A DNA stretch of 64,000 bases. It comes from Colius striatus (taxonomy: Eukaryota > Chordata > Aves > Coliiformes > Coliidae). The position numbers and the translations under genes are program-made. The notes under the pieces were generated by a model. It made no database searches, was not told the DNA's origin, and worked only from the letters and a program-made list of their open reading frames with translations. Each line of letters begins with the position of its first letter. Position 1 is the stretch's first letter. Location: NCBI RefSeq assembly GCF_028858725.1, contig NC_084773.1, positions 8,670,350 through 8,734,349 on the forward strand, in the 5' to 3' direction. Positions 13,892-26,160 of this stretch are shown here, piece by piece.

Positions 13892-16800
13892 GAAGAAAAT
13901 CTAACCTTTAGGGTCAATACACAAAATTCTGCAGAGAGCACCCTCAGGATTTCTACTAGCAAAATAGAGCAAAATGTCAATAAAATGTAGACAGCTGGTA
14001 ATAACATGGCAAGGAAGTTTCTACATATTGCTTAAAAGTTCAATTAGATTTCAATATGAAAATGCTTACACAAACTACATAAACTGAATGCTAATTATAT
14101 TTCAGTAGTTTACCTTCTCAATAAGAAAAATAACCTAAAGGGAGATTAAAATATAGTTTTAGAAATTGTTTGCATAAGAAAGACATCCTAATTTTTGTAA
14201 TGTATAGTGTTAATGGTATATATTTAAATGAACTTCTATAATCTGTCATCCTGCTTTTTTTTTTAAAAGTGTTTTTTTAATCAGCAGAAACAGAGGCCTG
14301 GAAGTCAGCAATTTTGAGAAAACGCAGCTCCCTTTACCTCCTGCAAGAGTGGTGCAAAGCTCAGGACTCTCCAGGAGGAGGTCTCCATGGGGCTGTGCTA
14401 CTCCTTATCCTGTTGAGGAGTAGTGGCTCTTACTCTGGCATAGCTGCCACTGCTATGCACTGCATTCTCTTCCTTACGTGATGGCCTTAGAATTTGACCT
14501 GACTTGAAGCTGGAAAATCACAACCACTATTTTAGTAACACACTGAAGTCAGCACTAGGCCAAAGAACTGTTGGTTCCTGCCTGCCTTTCCACACACAAG
14601 CCAGCTACAACTTCAGGTACAAAATTGACACCATCCACAAAAATTCTGTGATGTTACTAAACATAAGGACAAAAAGTGGACTAACCAGTAACTCCTAGAG
14701 TAGGAATTCCAAAAACTAACATTCCAATAAAGAATTCATTAAAAACGTCCATCTATCTAATAACAAAAATCCATTGTGAATTTTTTTTAACTTCAAAGTA
14801 ATTTATCAGATCCTGAGAGGTATCAGAATTGTATTTTGTAATGGTCTTCGGACATAAAGCTTCCCAGGAGGTAGTTTATGCAGTCATTGGAGAAGCTTTA
14901 TTTCAAATGCTTTGGGGTCATTGGGATCTCTGGAGACACTAAAGCATCACTCAAGCCCCACTGGTCTTTGCAGCAGAATACATAGGAAAGGAAAAGCGAT
15001 GTGTCCTCTCCTTGACATCCCAAGTGTCCCCTGAGCACAGCCAGAGCTGGCTGACAAAGTGGGCAGAGGGGCAAGAAAAAGAATGTGGGAATGGCTGAGC
15101 CAGTTGCCTCCCTCTCCTGCTCCAGGCTCATATCCTTCCATGAGCTCTCCACCTTTCATGAGCCACAGGAATTTAAACCAAGACATGCAATATAGGAGTT
15201 TTGCAAACATGGGAATTCCTACCTATCCCGGGATGATTTCTTTCCTGCAACATTTCTGCCAGTAAGAGGTACTGGTGCAACAGGAGGAGCTGTGTAAGAG
15301 CTGTAGCAAGCAGCTATGGAGCAATCTTCTTGTAAGAACAAATTCTTCCAAGCCCTTAGTCTAGGATCTGAAAGTCTACACTTACATGTGTTCTGAGTTT
15401 TTAAGTGCATTTGGCTATATTTTGTATGTAATAATTTAATTGTAACAGTTGTCTATGAGATCTATTTTTTGTATATATAAGTTTCAGATAGCTCCTGTTT
15501 ATTAAGGGGATTTACTTGCAAACTACCTGGAAATTCTTCCTTGAAAACTGGCAAAGTTAATGACTGTGCAGGTGACTGTCACAAGTGGGCTTGTTAGTCA
15601 CCAAAATCATTTATGAAATTTGGAAAAAAAGGAGAAGAAACTGCCTCCCTCAATGTCAAGTTGATGAATGACACATGTGAGTGTGCCCTTAAACAAATAA
15701 ACAAAACAAAAACAACAAAAGGGAAAAAAAGGGTTCCTGATTAAATAATGAGCTATTGCCTGAAACAGCAAAAACACATAAACAAATACAGCAACTGTAA
15801 GAGCTAAAATGAGATGAGAAAAACAGTTTCAGACCAAGGGCCTCTCCAGAGCATGAGCTGTGAGTAGTAGGCTGAGCTCACATCACCAGTATGGTTGGCA
15901 CCAGTTGCTATTAAGACCATTAGTTACCAAACTGTGCTGAATTTTTTTTTCAGCACTGACTCCCAACTCCTTCCATCTCCTGGAGTGCATTTCTCTCTTT
16001 TTCCCTCTTTTTTTCATGGGTTTGTTTTGATTGTTTTTAAGTAGTAATGGAAAGTAAAGAGGTGGGACAGGTTGATATGGTGACAACATTAGGTTTAGAT
16101 CGCTTGCTTCAAACAAAAGATGCACACCCAGCTATCAAAATAAAGTGAACATTGTTTAATGTTACTTCCCTGACTTTCCTTTGCCTTTTGCCTTTCATAG
16201 TCATACAGATCTGAGCCAACAGGATATAAAATGTTACCGAACCAGATCTATACACAATGCAGATATTTAATACCCATGTTGCCTCTTCTTTTTTTCTGAA
16301 GTCTTTTTATAAGTGTCCTTTTTACCTTAGTCCTCTTTGTAATATTTATGTCACTTTACAAAAGAATAGCAAACTCTCATCTAATGCACATTGTCAAAAA
16401 AGGGAAAGTCATTTTTTCCTGGACAGCTTTTCTTCCTGTCAAAGAACAGTAGGCTATGGTGGGTCCCAAAGCAGGTGACTGATTTGCAGAAATGTTATGT
16501 ACAACAAGGAAAACCTTCTTTGTTAAGCAAGAATAACTGCAGCTGCTACATAAGTAGCAGCAGCAGCATTATATGCAGCATTCTCTTTTAAATGGCATAG
16601 TTAAAACGTTGATGTGCAGTTCCACATAGTTTGTTAAAATAACATTATCCAACCAGAAATATGTCAATGTACATATTATTCATAAGGATTCCAAACTTTT
16701 AGCTATCTCTAGCTGAGAAAACAAACAACACCCCCCGTCCTGCTCCCTGCAAGCCTCCCATTTCCTATTCCTGCAATGCAATAAAAATGCTTGCAAAAGT

Positions 16801-19787
16801 TTTTGGACAGTCTCTTATCTTTTCTCCTGCTTGAGGAGAAAAATAAATGTTCTTTAGATTCCTTATAACAGAGAGAGGTTTAAAATAGTTTCTAAAAGAT
16901 TTTATAGCATCTTAAAATATTCTCTTTTATCTTTTATATTTTTCTTACAGTGTCTGTAGATTATGGGCTGAGTTTAAAAAACCCTTGGGTGCTACTTTTG
17001 GAGTTGAGAGTATGCATATGGTGCACACATTTCCAACTAAGTGATGACTTCCATGAGACGTAGTACTATATGTGGGTGGGATGCTGGCAAGTAACAGATT
17101 TTAATGTACAATTCAAATAAGGGCATGAAAATCCAAGTTTTGCAATAAAAGAAACATGTTGAAATTCAATGGAAGAAATTTAAAGTTATTTATTCTCTGC
17201 CTTCAAAAGAGCTGGGATTTTTGGTTGTGTCCTGAGGCTGTACAAAAGGGCTACATGGAAAAATCTGTCTCCAACCAAATCTGCCGAGGACTGGGGGAAT
17301 TAGACTGGTTTTGTGATGCCATCTAAAGTATTGTTTCACAGAAAATATGGAATTGATTGCATTTTGTTAAGTGAAGTGGAAACAAAAAGGTTTCTCATGT
17401 TCAGCTGTAATCACTTCAAAAATCAGGGCTAATATATCTTTCTGCCTTTGACAGAAATCTCTTTACCTATAAGCGACTTCAGCAGCCCTGAACAAGGTGT
17501 ATAGATACCATGACACTGCCTAAGAAGCAGGCTCTTGATGTTAGCTGGGCAAGAGCTGTGGCTGCTTTAGGATGTGGATAGTGTGGCTTTTCAAGCTGGA
17601 GTAGAGACACTATAAAAATTCTTTGCCCAAGGCACTAGCACAATTAGGGATGGCTCTGATCATTAGTGCTGGAGAAGCAGTTACATTGTTTTGCAATTTA
17701 TCCAGTACCAGCAAAATTCTCAGCTCTGTACAGTACATAGCTTACATTTATTTTCCTCCCCAAGGAAAGTATAGATTGACCTCACCATGAAATGTACTTT
17801 GACTAGGACATTGTGTCCCAAATGTGTTATAATGTGCTCTGCTTTTTGTTGTGTAGACATTGTCACTGAATTGTGTTATAGCCCTACATTAATAAAATAT
17901 TTTTGGGTCTTTAAGTGTGCTGACAGCATAGTACATAACAGATACATAGCCACCAGATTCTTCAAAGTAGCATCAAATTTGTACAGATCCAAGTGATTTA
18001 CCAACCTAAGTCTTAAAGGAAGGAGTTGTTATAAAGACAGTTCCTGAAGAAATAAAATATAGGTATCAGTTTGGTACAAAAAACGGAAGATGGTCTCACA
18101 AAAGGGAGCGGCTGGGTGGTGACAGCACAAGGCATAGGAATGTAAGTGGAAAAAGGATGAAGAGTTTAGGGGATGCGGTATCAGGAAAGAGCGAGAGGTT
18201 ATGTAAAACTAATGAGACATGCAGAGCCCTAAAACCACATGCTATTACCCAGGGATCAAATCCCACAAACATCCCATGCAATTTAAGAAAATTATTTTTT
18301 CTCATCAGATCTAAGACATACAATATAGTAGAAAAATAGCATCTCTTTTTTTTTTAAGCTTGGCACATCATCAAAGTCTCCTGTACAGTCAAAGAAAAGC
18401 ACCTCCACCCTAAACTGAGGCTTCTATGAGGGGAAAGAAAACACGTTCCCTTCCCTGGCTATTTCTACCAATGAAAGCAGAAAGTAGGTGGGAGACACAC
18501 TGAGCCTCAGGTCTTCTCATTCCACCTTAATTAAGCTGGAATTGAGCCAGGACACCACTTTTACAAAAACTCCATTGAAATCTGTAGTGATCCAGTCCAC
18601 TCCTTCACAAAGATGGCACCTTCAGAAGTCCACCACTAACTCCAGCACTAATTTACCCCTGACTCAGAAGGGCTGTACCTCCCGGTAACCCACCACTCCC
18701 CAATGGGCCAGGGCTTTGGTGGTTTTCCAGACAACTGCAGAGGCCTCGCCCTCGCCTGCGAGCTGGCGGCTCCCAGACCAATGGGGAATGGCTGCAGACT
18801 TGAAAGACACGCTGCTTAAAAGGCTCTCTCATGTTTCATCTGACCATGTGTTTTCTCTTAGTACCCTGTGAGTTCAAATACCTCTGTATAACAGAAGTCA
18901 GACTGAAAAGGCATTGTGCATAAAATAATTCTTACCCGCACTGGTACGAGCCTTTGTGCTTTTTAAAAGCATATACGAGTAGACAGGGTACTGTTCACAC
19001 TACTTGGTGCATAGATTGCATCTTGTTCAAATGCAGTGATAAAAAAAAAATAAAAAGAGATGTGTAAGAGGTTTCTTCTAAACCTGATCTGGGGCAGCAC
19101 AGAAATAATCTAACATCCACATCTTTCATAGGTAATCTTCTTTTGAGAAAGACCAGATTTTTCCCTCTTCCCGTGTAACACTGCTAACTCAAGTACGTGT
19201 GCCAACCATGGGATCAAGCTCGTGTTAATGACACAGTTTGCAACAGCATCCTACTAAGTCCTAAAGTCAATCCAGAATAATGTCTCTATTTTCTAACTTG
19301 TAATTACTTTTTTTTTTTAAATTAAGTTTGGGGTTTTTTTTAATGTAGTAGTACTCTGTTGAAGGATGAAAGTCCACCAGTGGCAAGAAATCAGAAATGC
19401 ATCACTAAAGTGTTTGGTGACCCGAGTTCTGAAAAAACAATTTGCTATCTCTGATTTTTAGTACTTATTTAAAGGTATTGGTTTTACAGTTTATTCACTG
19501 TACTCAGAATGCCATTAAGAGTAAAATCATTGAAGTAAAACTTCCACACAGAATGAGCATTCATTGGCTCAAAATGAGATGGCATTGATTCAACTCAGCA
19601 AGCGGGAGTTTTTGAGGACAATAGCTTAAAAAGAATTTCTATTAACTTGAGAGGCTCATATTTTACTATACTTTGATTTCTACCAAGTTATTCATTGTCC
19701 ATCAGCAAATATTTCAGCAGCCCTCCTCACAGTCTTTGCATTTATACTGCAAACTCTGGCACTTGCTCACAGACATCATTCAAGACC

Positions 19788-19862
19788 ATCACAGAATTAC
19801 AGAATCATTTAGTTTGGAAAAGACCTTAAAGATCATCAAGTCCAAACATTTGTTGTCGGTCC
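19788..19862 (-). mobile_element. CR1 LINE 3'-end remnant
   Basis: The plus strand reads ACAGAATCATTTAGTTTGG followed by AAAAGACCTTAAAGATCATCAAGTCCAA. This is the reverse complement of the familiar 3' tail of avian/reptilian CR1 elements, including a degenerate copy of the terminal octamer repeat (ATTCTRTG). Similarity fades after about 75 bp, so this is a short, 5'-truncated fossil inserted in minus orientation. It supports an avian source. Confidence 0.8.
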
Positions 19863-20062
19863 ACCACAATGTGATGGACTGTGCATATTTCATGCTAAGC
19901 CAGTTGCTCATTTGTTGGCATAGGAGTTAGGAAGCAGCTGAGAGGTGTCTTCGTTGATGATTTTAGGTAATAACACATTAAAAAAAAACAAAACCAAAAC
20001 AAAACAAACCTCCTAGTGGAGACTTTGCAGATACATAATCTAAAATAAAATGTAGACAGGCA

Positions 20063-20076
20063 GACACACACACACA
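20063..20076. repeat. Short (CA)n microsatellite
   Basis: About seven CA units, just downstream of the CR1 remnant. Confidence 0.75.
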
Positions 20077-20564
20077 TTTTCCACTCAGCACCATCAGCCT
20101 GAAGAGGTGTTGCAGATTTGCTTTCAAGACTCAGGAGATCCTCTCAGTGCAGTGTCCCACTGTATGGCACTGTCCTCACTCCCCAGCCATCACATCCTCC
20201 CCTTGCAGCCTCGGCACACCTTTAGTGTTCCCATTTCAGTCCATTCCCATACAGTCCATTCTCTCTGTTCACACAGAAACCTGAGACTGGTAGCCTTTAA
20301 AGAAGTGTGTTAGCTGAAGGAGTTAGAGGTATATTCCAGATTTCATGTATTAAATTCCCTCAGCCTGCTGACCTGTTCTCTGGGAAAACTCGGGCTGCAT
20401 TACATTTCAAAATTATTAGGGACAGTGATTAGACACTGCTGGACTAATTTGGGTGAAGATTTTCCTATGAAAATCTACAAGACTCTTGCTTCAGTTCTCA
20501 ACTGCAGTTTTTCTGGAGCAGAACATTCCGTGTTGCTATGGGTTATGAGCATGTGTTAGAGAAA

Positions 20565-20588
20565 TTAGGTACTTATTTAAGTACCTAA
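20565..20588. repeat. Inverted repeat, 10-bp perfect arms, 4-nt loop
   Basis: TTAGGTACTT and AAGTACCTAA are separated by ATTT, a compact perfect hairpin in noncoding DNA. Confidence 0.7.
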
Positions 20589-22399
20589 AATCCAAGCAGC
20601 ACTCAATTAATACTGTGCTGTTAACAGGGTTATAACTGCATGCATTTCATAAGAATTAACAAGATTTGTTTGCATTAACATGGTCTTACATCTCCCAGGT
20701 GACAGCAGGAACTGTGCAATAGGGATTTATGCTCTGGACACTGTCATCAATGCACAGAGAGGCTGGGCAGGGACTTTGGTTCTGACGCACAGGGGGCTCT
20801 GATCCTCACCCAGATCTCCAGCAACCACTGAGGAAGGACAAACCTCACTCCTCGCTGTTTAAGCCAACTATGCTTTGCATGGGGGAATTACTGATGGCTT
20901 GGCGCAGAGAGAGGGGAGATGACCCTCTGGCCTACTGATTAAATGGACTAGAACTGAACTTGCAACAAAAATAAACACAGCAAGTACACAAATCAGCATC
21001 ACTTGCGTGACTTTATGAAGACAAAAATCAAATTACTTCAAGATGATCTTTACAATTACGTTAGCAAGTTCAATAGAGCATCAAAGTTGACAGCTGTAGC
21101 TTTCTGCGGCGAGGAGCCCGCAGAAGGTGGTGACAGAGCTTCTCCAGGCTTTGGCAGTGGCAAGGTTGAGCCCCTCTTCCCTTTCATTCCTCAACCGTTA
21201 CTCACACAAGTAGCATGAAGATTTTTATTAAACAGTATTGAGAAGAAAGTTTGGATAGAAATGGTAGTCCTGCTTTGCATTTGGCACTGGTTGGGTGACA
21301 CCTACTATTTTCAGTTCATGATTTCTGCCATTTGTCCTTCTTCAATTATCTATCTCACCAACTTTACAAACTCCTACATCTAGAGAGGAAATGCACCTGC
21401 ATTGCTGCGTGCACCCTGCGAACAGCAATGCCCAGAGCCTTAGCAATGGGTCCAGGGTGCTGACAGTAAAACTCTGCAATAATAGATGGGGTTTGATGTC
21501 TGTCTCTCTACACAGCTCTTCATTATGAAAAGAAACTATCTTACTTGCTTTTATAAGTTTCAATTTAATGCTATTTTGTATTAAACCATTTACCTCCAAA
21601 CACTGATTTTGCCTCCATTACTAAAGAGTTAAATTTCTCACTTGTCAGGACCCACAGCAATTTATAGATGAATACCACACCAAATATAACATATACACCC
21701 TTGAAAGGTCAGTACGATGTGTTTGATGTGGACAATACAGGGTTTAGCCAAATAATACAGGCCACATTATGGGGCAAATTTCTGCAGATCTAAGATAAGG
21801 TCCATATATTCTGTTATTTTGCTCGTTTATAAACATCTGTAGCAGAACACACTGATCCTCCACTAAAAAAAAAACAACACAAATGGAGTCAGTTCCATTT
21901 ACTTTCCATACATGGCAAGAATAGTCTCTTAACAACTTTAATTCTTGACTCTAAGTGGGATTGAAGATGCTTTTCAGATAAGAAGTGGTAAAATAAAATC
22001 GCAAGAAATCACAGAAAATGATGTTGTTATTCCCTTCCTGCAGCATTCATCTAATTTTATGTTTTGCATTGGGGCAGTTTGGCTTTCTTGTAAGACCAGA
22101 AAGACAGCAGACAAACAGCAGTTGAGCAGTGGTTAGCCTGCACTCATGTAACCCAGCAATCATAATTCAAGGGAGAAAATGATTTCCTGTCAGAAATATA
22201 GACTGAAATTGCCAAGAAAATCTCTCCAAAGCTACAAACTTATCACCATTCACCCATTAGACTTGTGATGAGGAGAAAAGTCAAAATTGCACCACTTAGT
22301 AAACCATGGATGGAATATCACACAGAGAGGAAGAAAAGAAGACATAGTCATGAAGTCAGCTGGAGTTCTACTGAACACTTTGTTTTGAAATTACACTTC

Positions 22400-22417
22400 A
22401 AAAAAAAAAAAAAAAAA
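22400..22417. repeat. Poly(A) tract, 18 bp
   Basis: Homopolymer A run in noncoding DNA. No recognisable retroposed sequence precedes it. Confidence 0.8.
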
Positions 22418-25400
22418 TCAGAGAAATAGGTAAAAAACAGTTGCATTTACAACCTACCACTGTGACTTTTATTCCAGACAACCAGCAAGATTTTCTATTA
22501 GCTACAAAGTCTTAACAGTCTTGTGGATTCCCTCACCTCTCCATCCCTGGTGCCAAAACTATTGTGTATGATGAACAGCACATTCCCTTTAGGACACTCT
22601 ACATACAATGTGCAACTGAAGGTGACACCGACCTGTGAGTGCATGGAGAGCTATTCAAACCTCCCTAGCTGCAGCCCAGCTTTCATAGATTTTATACCAG
22701 GATTACAGACTTTTCAAGCTAAAATAACCAGGAAAGGAAAGTTTGAGAGGTGACATTCCTTGAGCTTTTTCAAAAGTACTTACCTAACAACAGTGAATTT
22801 CTTTTCCCAATATAAGGTGTTCTGCTCCTTTAGCACCAACAGCAGGAAAAGTGAAAAAAGTCTGCACAGTGTGATTTTCAGATTAAGCTACTTGATTTAT
22901 TTTCATTTGTTTTGTTTTATTGGGGATTTTTTTTTACTGTTTCAACTGCTGAGCCCAAAGGAGATCCATGTTAGAAACAGATAGATAGTTCATAGCAACA
23001 TTATCTCATCAGAGATTTTCAGATGTGAAACCTCTGTCCATTTTTTTTCACACTGGTGGCTATAGCAGATAAAGTATCATCACTAATGTCTTACCCAATG
23101 TATTATTTCAACCTCTCAGAGGAAAACAGACTGGAGATTCAATTATCTATTGCCACAAGTCACTTTGTTACACCATGAAAACAAAACTCAAAGCAGATTG
23201 ACTTTTTTTTTTTCTCATAGAGTTCCAGAACACAAAACTTCACAAGAAATGAGAAACACAGCAAGAGCTGAATCTAACAATAAATTCTGACATATCTCCA
23301 CTAATAATGATTAATGACTAAGAAAAAGAAAAGAGAGATTGCATGCAGAAATGCCAACCTGAACTGACATTAAGACATATAGCTATTTTAAATATTTTCC
23401 CTTCTAATTACATATTTCTTACTACTGTAAAATATTCAACATACAAAAAACCAGACTGGCTCTATTGCCTGTCTCAAAAGCAGCAGGCAGTCAAATAAGT
23501 TCTGAAAAGCTAATTCAAATGCCACAAGTAAAAACAGCACTGCTGTTTCTTCCATAGAAAATCCAAATAAAGCTCATTTACTTCTCTTGTGAATATAAGA
23601 CAAAAGCATTGACAACACAGCAAAGTTTTTCTGCAGTAATATATGAACAAGGAGACTGAATGCCCAAACTTTCAGTCCCTACTATAGCCTCCTCCAATAT
23701 TTTTACTTACATTTCAGTGGGAGCACAATACATTTGACTCATGGAAAGAGTTGTGGTCACACTAACTCAGCATGTTCACCATTACAAGAGTGATCTCTAA
23801 AAGACAGATCTTAAGAGTACACTAGTATATTTACTATTTACTTTGTTCACTACCTTCAAAGGACCAAAATCACTTTTTCTGGGCAGAATGGCTCTTTTTA
23901 AGACAGCTTTACAACAAACATATGACTTGATTTTCACCATTCACATGCAAAAAATGTGAGCTTTAGTATTTCCCTGTTTCACTGACAGGTGTAAATTAAA
24001 GTGTTTGCGTGCCAGAGAACATATTTCGACAGAGTTATGCATGCAGCAGTAAAGGCTGTTGGAACTCTGTGGGTCCACATAGCAGTGAGTGTTATACCAG
24101 CACCATGACATCAGCAGGAGGCTAAATGCTTGTGGTATAAAACATACCAATGTTATTAGCATGACACCAGCATGATGCCCCACTCTGGATCCCACTGCTC
24201 AACCCACCACGATAGTATATTGCTTTCACCTTCGCCCTCCCAGCCCAGCTCCTCTGGAAGGACTTCGTCTGCAAGAGGGCAGCATGGCTCAAGGGGGAAG
24301 CTGAGGCTCTCCTCCTGCTCTCCAGGAAAATGATCTATGCAAACCAAAGCTGCCGAGCATAGAAATTCGTTTAGGGTTTTTGAATGGGGGTAAGGAAGAG
24401 TTTAGGTCATATCAGAGGTCTCAGCTAGGACTGGTTTCAGCAAGGCTACGTGTGGCAAAAAAGCAGGTGCCTAGAAAACAAACCCCATCCCTTAAAGCCA
24501 CTGAGCTCTCATACAAACAGCTTAGCAGTGTGTTGATATTTTTGGGGGATATCAAGGTGCCCTCTTTCCTGTCAATTATCATGCAAGATTGAAATAGCAT
24601 CGTTTGTGACTGGTTCAATGCCACGTAACACATCTGGAAGCAGGGTGTTGGCGGTATTTGAGTTATGCTCTCAGCGGGAAACAATTTGCTGGTAGAGCTC
24701 ATGACAGCACTGCTGGAGATGAAAACACCCAAAAAAAAGTGTCCACGACTGGCAACATTTATTTTGCAACATATGTCAAACTCTTGTCTGTGATGTGGCA
24801 CAACTAGCTATCGTATGATGTAAGTGCAACAGCACATATTTTAACATACAATACAATTGTCTGGGATAAGTTAATTTGAGTCCCCACTGTGAGACGTATT
24901 ACGTGACAACCAAGTCCTGAAAAGTGCTCTAGGCCACTTAAAACAGTGCTGTGAGCTGAAAGGGCAGGACAAATTGGGCAGAAATTTCCAGAAGTGAACT
25001 GTAAATGGAAAACTTTTAAACTAATACAAATATTAACCAAATTGGATACAGAATTACTACTTTGGGTTGGGCCTCCTCACAGTAATGAAGCAATTCCCTT
25101 AGAAATATCTCTATATGTTCAGAGCCTGCACTTAAAGCATATTAGCCATGTTGTCATCTTAAGTAGATACCAATCTTTGCTTGGGAAAATGAATTAAGAC
25201 CACACCAAAATTACTCCAGTGAAGAGTTCTCAACAACACTCGTAACCTCAGGGATGCCATTATAACAGCAAAAGGAACCAGCAAAACACAGACTGGTTTA
25301 CCAATGCTGTTTTACTGCAGAGCAAAAACACAGTTTACAGAAGTGAAGCACACCGAGGAAATACTTTGCTCGGACCCCAGTGTGGTGGTGCAGTTCCTTG

Positions 25401-25859
25401 AGAAAAGAAATTTCTTCTTCATGCCTCCCAACATGGAGCTTAGGAAAAAAAAATCCCATCTGACGTGAGTCATATTCTCATTCAGACATGAATTCAGTTT
25501 ATGCTTGCTGGAAGGATGATCTAACCCCTACCTTCTCCAGACTTTCTCAACAGGGGATGCAGGCACAGGAGCAGAGAGCAGCTCAGTGACAGAGGTGAAA
25601 AGAGGAAGGAAAAACATACACAAACACACAGAAAAGTGATAATTCTGGAGCTTTCCTCCAGGAAACCATGTTCCACTGCACAGCAACAAAAATAACCCAG
25701 GGGTTCCCTCTCTGCTCCGGCTCTCTGTGAGGAGCCACTTTAAAGCTTTTAGAACATTTGCAGAGTTTGAGAGAAATGTTTTTTGTTTAACTTCAGCTAC
25801 TTCAGAAATGCCTGGGGCCTGAAGAAACATATTTTTGGATTGCTGTTAAAGGACGGGCT

Positions 25860-26160
25860 GAACTTTGATGTTTGGGGATTTTTTTCAGATCAAATCTTAA
25901 ATTAATAAACACCAACATGACAAACCCGCCTGAGCACTGGGGAAAAAATTAATAGTCACTTTAAAAATCTGCTTGGATTAATTAATTGTGGCACATTGTT
26001 ACATATTCTAACACATTGATGGGTCTGGCACTTCAAGACCTATAATCCATCCTGCATAGCGTGTATTTGTGCCCTGAAAAAAGCATGTTTGACAATATTG
26101 TCCATTTGCCCCTACAAAATAAAAGGCATATCGACACCATTGAACAAATTTCAGTTTGGG
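25860..26160. promoter_or_regulatory. Candidate conserved noncoding element downstream of WNT5A
   Basis: This repeat-free block contains GGATTAATTAATTG (homeodomain-type TAATTA sites), further TAAT cores and ACAATATTGTCC/ACAAAATAAAAG (SOX- or FOX-like motifs). Its even, low-complexity-free texture resembles developmental enhancers. Conservation was not measured. Confidence 0.25.

Larger units (their letters stand above)
1..19787. other. Intergenic AT-rich DNA, no supported gene
   Basis: ORFs here are short, isolated and compositionally random, without splice-site-bounded coding patterns. Exceptions worth noting are a 12-bp inverted repeat at 3951 and a 159-codon ORF at 7038-7517 with a weak coiled-coil look. 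A long repeat-poor AT-rich stretch at about 10500-13200 could include noncoding elements. Nothing else was recognised. Confidence 0.7.
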
